Source of the DNA: Thecamonas trahens ATCC 50062
Taxonomy: Eukaryota > Apusozoa > Apusomonadida > Apusomonadidae
Reading direction: 5' to 3'
Assembly: GCF_000142905.1 (NCBI RefSeq)
Contig: NW_013657662.1
Coordinates: 1-64,000 of the forward strand
DNA: 64,000 nucleotides
Shown here: positions 62,346 through 64,000 of the stretch, piece by piece
Numbering within the stretch: position 1 is the first letter of the stretch
Layout of the letters: each line of letters begins with the position of its first letter
The notes under the pieces: model-generated
What the model was told of the DNA's origin: nothing
Databases searched by the model: none
Seen by the model: only the letters and a program-made list of their open reading frames with translations
Position numbers and translations under genes: made by a program

Positions 62346-64000
62346 TTACCCCAGCGTCAGCCGCAGATCGTTGTACCGCTTCTGCAGCTTCAGGTACCGC
62401 TCCTCCATCTTCTTGCAGTCGATGACCGCCTCGTCGCGCTCAAACTTGTACTCGGCAAGCTTCATCTTGGCGTCCACGAGCGCTGCTTCGGCAGATTGCG
62501 TCCTTGCAGACTCGGCAGCCAGCGACGACTGCGCCTCGCTCACGTCGCCACGCAGTCGGTCGAGCTCGGAGCACATGTCGGCCTTCTCGCGCGTCAGCTC
62601 CGAAAGCACCGTCTCGAGCAGCGACCGCGCGTTCTCCAGCTCGGCCTTGGCTCCGGCCGCAGCCTTGTGCTCTTCTCGGAGCACCTCCAGCTTGGTCGTC
62701 AGGTCGTCAAGCTCCATCCGCACTTCATCCAGCTCCTCGCTTGCCTTGACCTTGGCCGTGCTCGCCCGCTCTACATCGGCCTGAGTAGCGTCCAGCCGCG
62801 TCTGTAGCGTCTCCAGCGATGCCGCAAGCGCAGACTTTTCGCCTTGCAGCAAGCCCATCGCCGTTGCAAGCTCCACCTTTTCGTCACGCTGGGCCTCGAG
62901 CTGCATCTCCAGCCGGTCCACCGCGGCTTGCTTCGACGTCACTGACGAGCTCAGCGTCTCGTCCTGCGCAGAGAGTCGCGCCACCCGCATCTGCAGCTCG
63001 CTCAGCTCGCTCTGCGCCGCAGCTACCTGCGCCTTGCTCGCCTCCAGGTTGCGGACCTCTTCCTGCAGCGCGCGGACTTGTCCTGACAGCGACGCCGCCT
63101 CCTCCTCCAGCGCCGCAACCTTGGCCGTCGCTCTCTCGGCCGCGCCTTCAGCCTCCTCGCGCTGCCCCACGAGCTTGGCCAGATCGGCTTCGTTCTGCCG
63201 CTGCCGCTCCTCCGCCACCGCGCTCGCAGCCTGCAGCGTCGAGATCTGGCTCTCTGCCGCCGCCCGAGCCGATTCAACCGACGCCAGTGCCGACGAGCTG
63301 GCCGACTTTTGCTGCTCCAGCTGCGCCAGCTCGTCCTTGAGCCCCACGAGAGCCTCACGCGCTGCCGCCACCTCGGCCTGTGCCGCCACGGCCTCGGTGG
63401 TGGCAGCCTCGGCTGCCGCCCGCGCCGCTGCCTCGGCCGCCTCGGCTGCTTCGGCTACGCCGGCAGCCTGTGCCGCCGCCGCCTCGGCCTCTGCCAGCCT
63501 CGCTGCCGCCGCCTCCGACTCGGACACTGCCGCCACCCGCGCCGCCTTGGCCTCCGACGCCTCACTACGCGCACTCGCCGCCACCGCTGTTGCTGCCTCG
63601 GCTTCGGCCTGCGCCTCGTCGCGCGCCATTTCCGCTTGCGCGACCTCCTCGAGCAAGTCTTGTGACCGAGCCGTCAGGCTCTCCACCTTGGGCTCGAGCT
63701 TCTCAAGCGCCACCTGCGCCCGCTCGCTAGCCTCGGTCTTGGCCGCTACCTCGCACTCCAGCCGTCCTGCCTCGGCCTCCAACCGCGTCGCCTCCGTCTG
63801 GCCGGCCTCGATCTTGGCCTTGAGGTCGATAAGCGCCGCGAGGCCGATCGACCGCTGCGACTCGTGACGCGCTAACACGGCCTCGAGCTCAGCAACCTGG
63901 CTCGACAGCTCGGTGCTCTTCTGACGCACGCTAGCGAGCTCTGCTGTCTTGGCATCGAGCTCCGACGACGACGCTGCCAGCTTCAACTTGAGCTCCGCCA
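62346..64000 (-). CDS. Long coiled-coil protein, C-terminal part
   Basis: Open from the window edge (64000) to a stop at 62346; at least 550 residues and truncated on the 5' side. An almost uninterrupted coiled coil rich in Ala, Glu, Leu and Ser: KIEAGQTEATRLEAEAGRLE, AVDRLEMQLEAQRDEKVELA and, at the C-terminus, KKMEERYLKLQKRYNDLRL. An Ala/Glu repeat occupies about 63360-63650. Myosin-tail, golgin and centrosome proteins look like this; none can be chosen. Its stop is 6 bp from that of PCF11 (convergent). Confidence 0.7.
   Translation of the reverse strand, partial: AELKLKLAASSSELDAKTAELASVRQKSTELSSQVAELEAVLARHESQRSIGLAALIDLKAKIEAGQTEATRLEAEAGRLECEVAAKTEASERAQVALEKLEPKVESLTARSQDLLEEVAQAEMARDEAQAEAEAATAVAASARSEASEAKAARVAAVSESEAAAARLAEAEAAAAQAAGVAEAAEAAEAAARAAAEAATTEAVAAQAEVAAAREALVGLKDELAQLEQQKSASSSALASVESARAAAESQISTLQAASAVAEERQRQNEADLAKLVGQREEAEGAAERATAKVAALEEEAASLSGQVRALQEEVRNLEASKAQVAAAQSELSELQMRVARLSAQDETLSSSVTSKQAAVDRLEMQLEAQRDEKVELATAMGLLQGEKSALAASLETLQTRLDATQADVERASTAKVKASEELDEVRMELDDLTTKLEVLREEHKAAAGAKAELENARSLLETVLSELTREKADMCSELDRLRGDVSEAQSSLAAESARTQSAEAALVDAKMKLAEYKFERDEAVIDCKKMEERYLKLQKRYNDLRLTLG

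Overview
The window is nuclear DNA from a GC-rich, intron-poor, gene-dense unicellular eukaryote. Evidence: one eukaryotic tRNA-Val with a T-run terminator; GT-AG introns of about 150-730 bp; and eukaryote-specific genes (profilin, heat shock factor, CWC15, PCF11, a CDK12/13-type kinase, FERM, SKA1-like and Zwilch-like kinetochore proteins, SFR1). The bias to G/C at third positions opens long false reading frames on both strands. The mix of animal/fungus-like genes with odd domain fusions suits an apusomonad such as Thecamonas, but that is inference. Two runs of N (22772-23265, 59941-60040) are assembly gaps.

Layout. 1-1936: C-rich non-coding DNA with two diverged copies of one repeat. 1937-10271: tRNA-Val, a PH-domain protein and several unrecognised genes, two of them multi-pass membrane proteins. 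10428-15021: a bubblegum-like acyl-CoA synthetase divergent from a KANL3/TEX30-type alpha/beta hydrolase. 15874-34000: two giant paralogous receptor-like genes, each with a bacterial-type solute-binding ectodomain, a chitobiase-C-like module, one membrane span and two kinase-like domains flanking a cyclase-like segment. Between them lie SFR1, a mitochondrial RNase II/R-type exonuclease and an RGG-rich CDK. 34589-39376: farnesyl diphosphate synthase, CWC15, heat shock factor. 40591-50922: a VOC protein, a FERM protein, a SKA1-like protein, an LRR protein, a coiled-coil protein, Zwilch and an unrecognised helical-repeat-like gene. 50984-64000: a PDK/BCKDK-type mitochondrial kinase, a CDF zinc transporter, profilin, an unknown gene, a BRCT-PHD-TALE homeodomain protein, PCF11 and the end of a long coiled-coil gene that leaves the window.

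Two patterns matter when reading the annotation. First, at least eleven genes are cut by what looks like a single missing base, usually in a short C or G run; conserved protein continues at once in the next frame. This looks like consensus undercalling, so the genes are annotated through the breaks. Second, the introns that can be placed lie within the first 16-41 codons, and most hold microsatellites or homopolymers.

Functional themes include surface sensing (two receptor-like genes), kinetochore (SKA1-like, Zwilch), transcription and RNA processing (CDK12-like, HSF, PCF11, CWC15, homeodomain-PHD), lipid/isoprenoid metabolism (acyl-CoA synthetase, FPPS) and mitochondria (RNB exonuclease, PDK/BCKDK).
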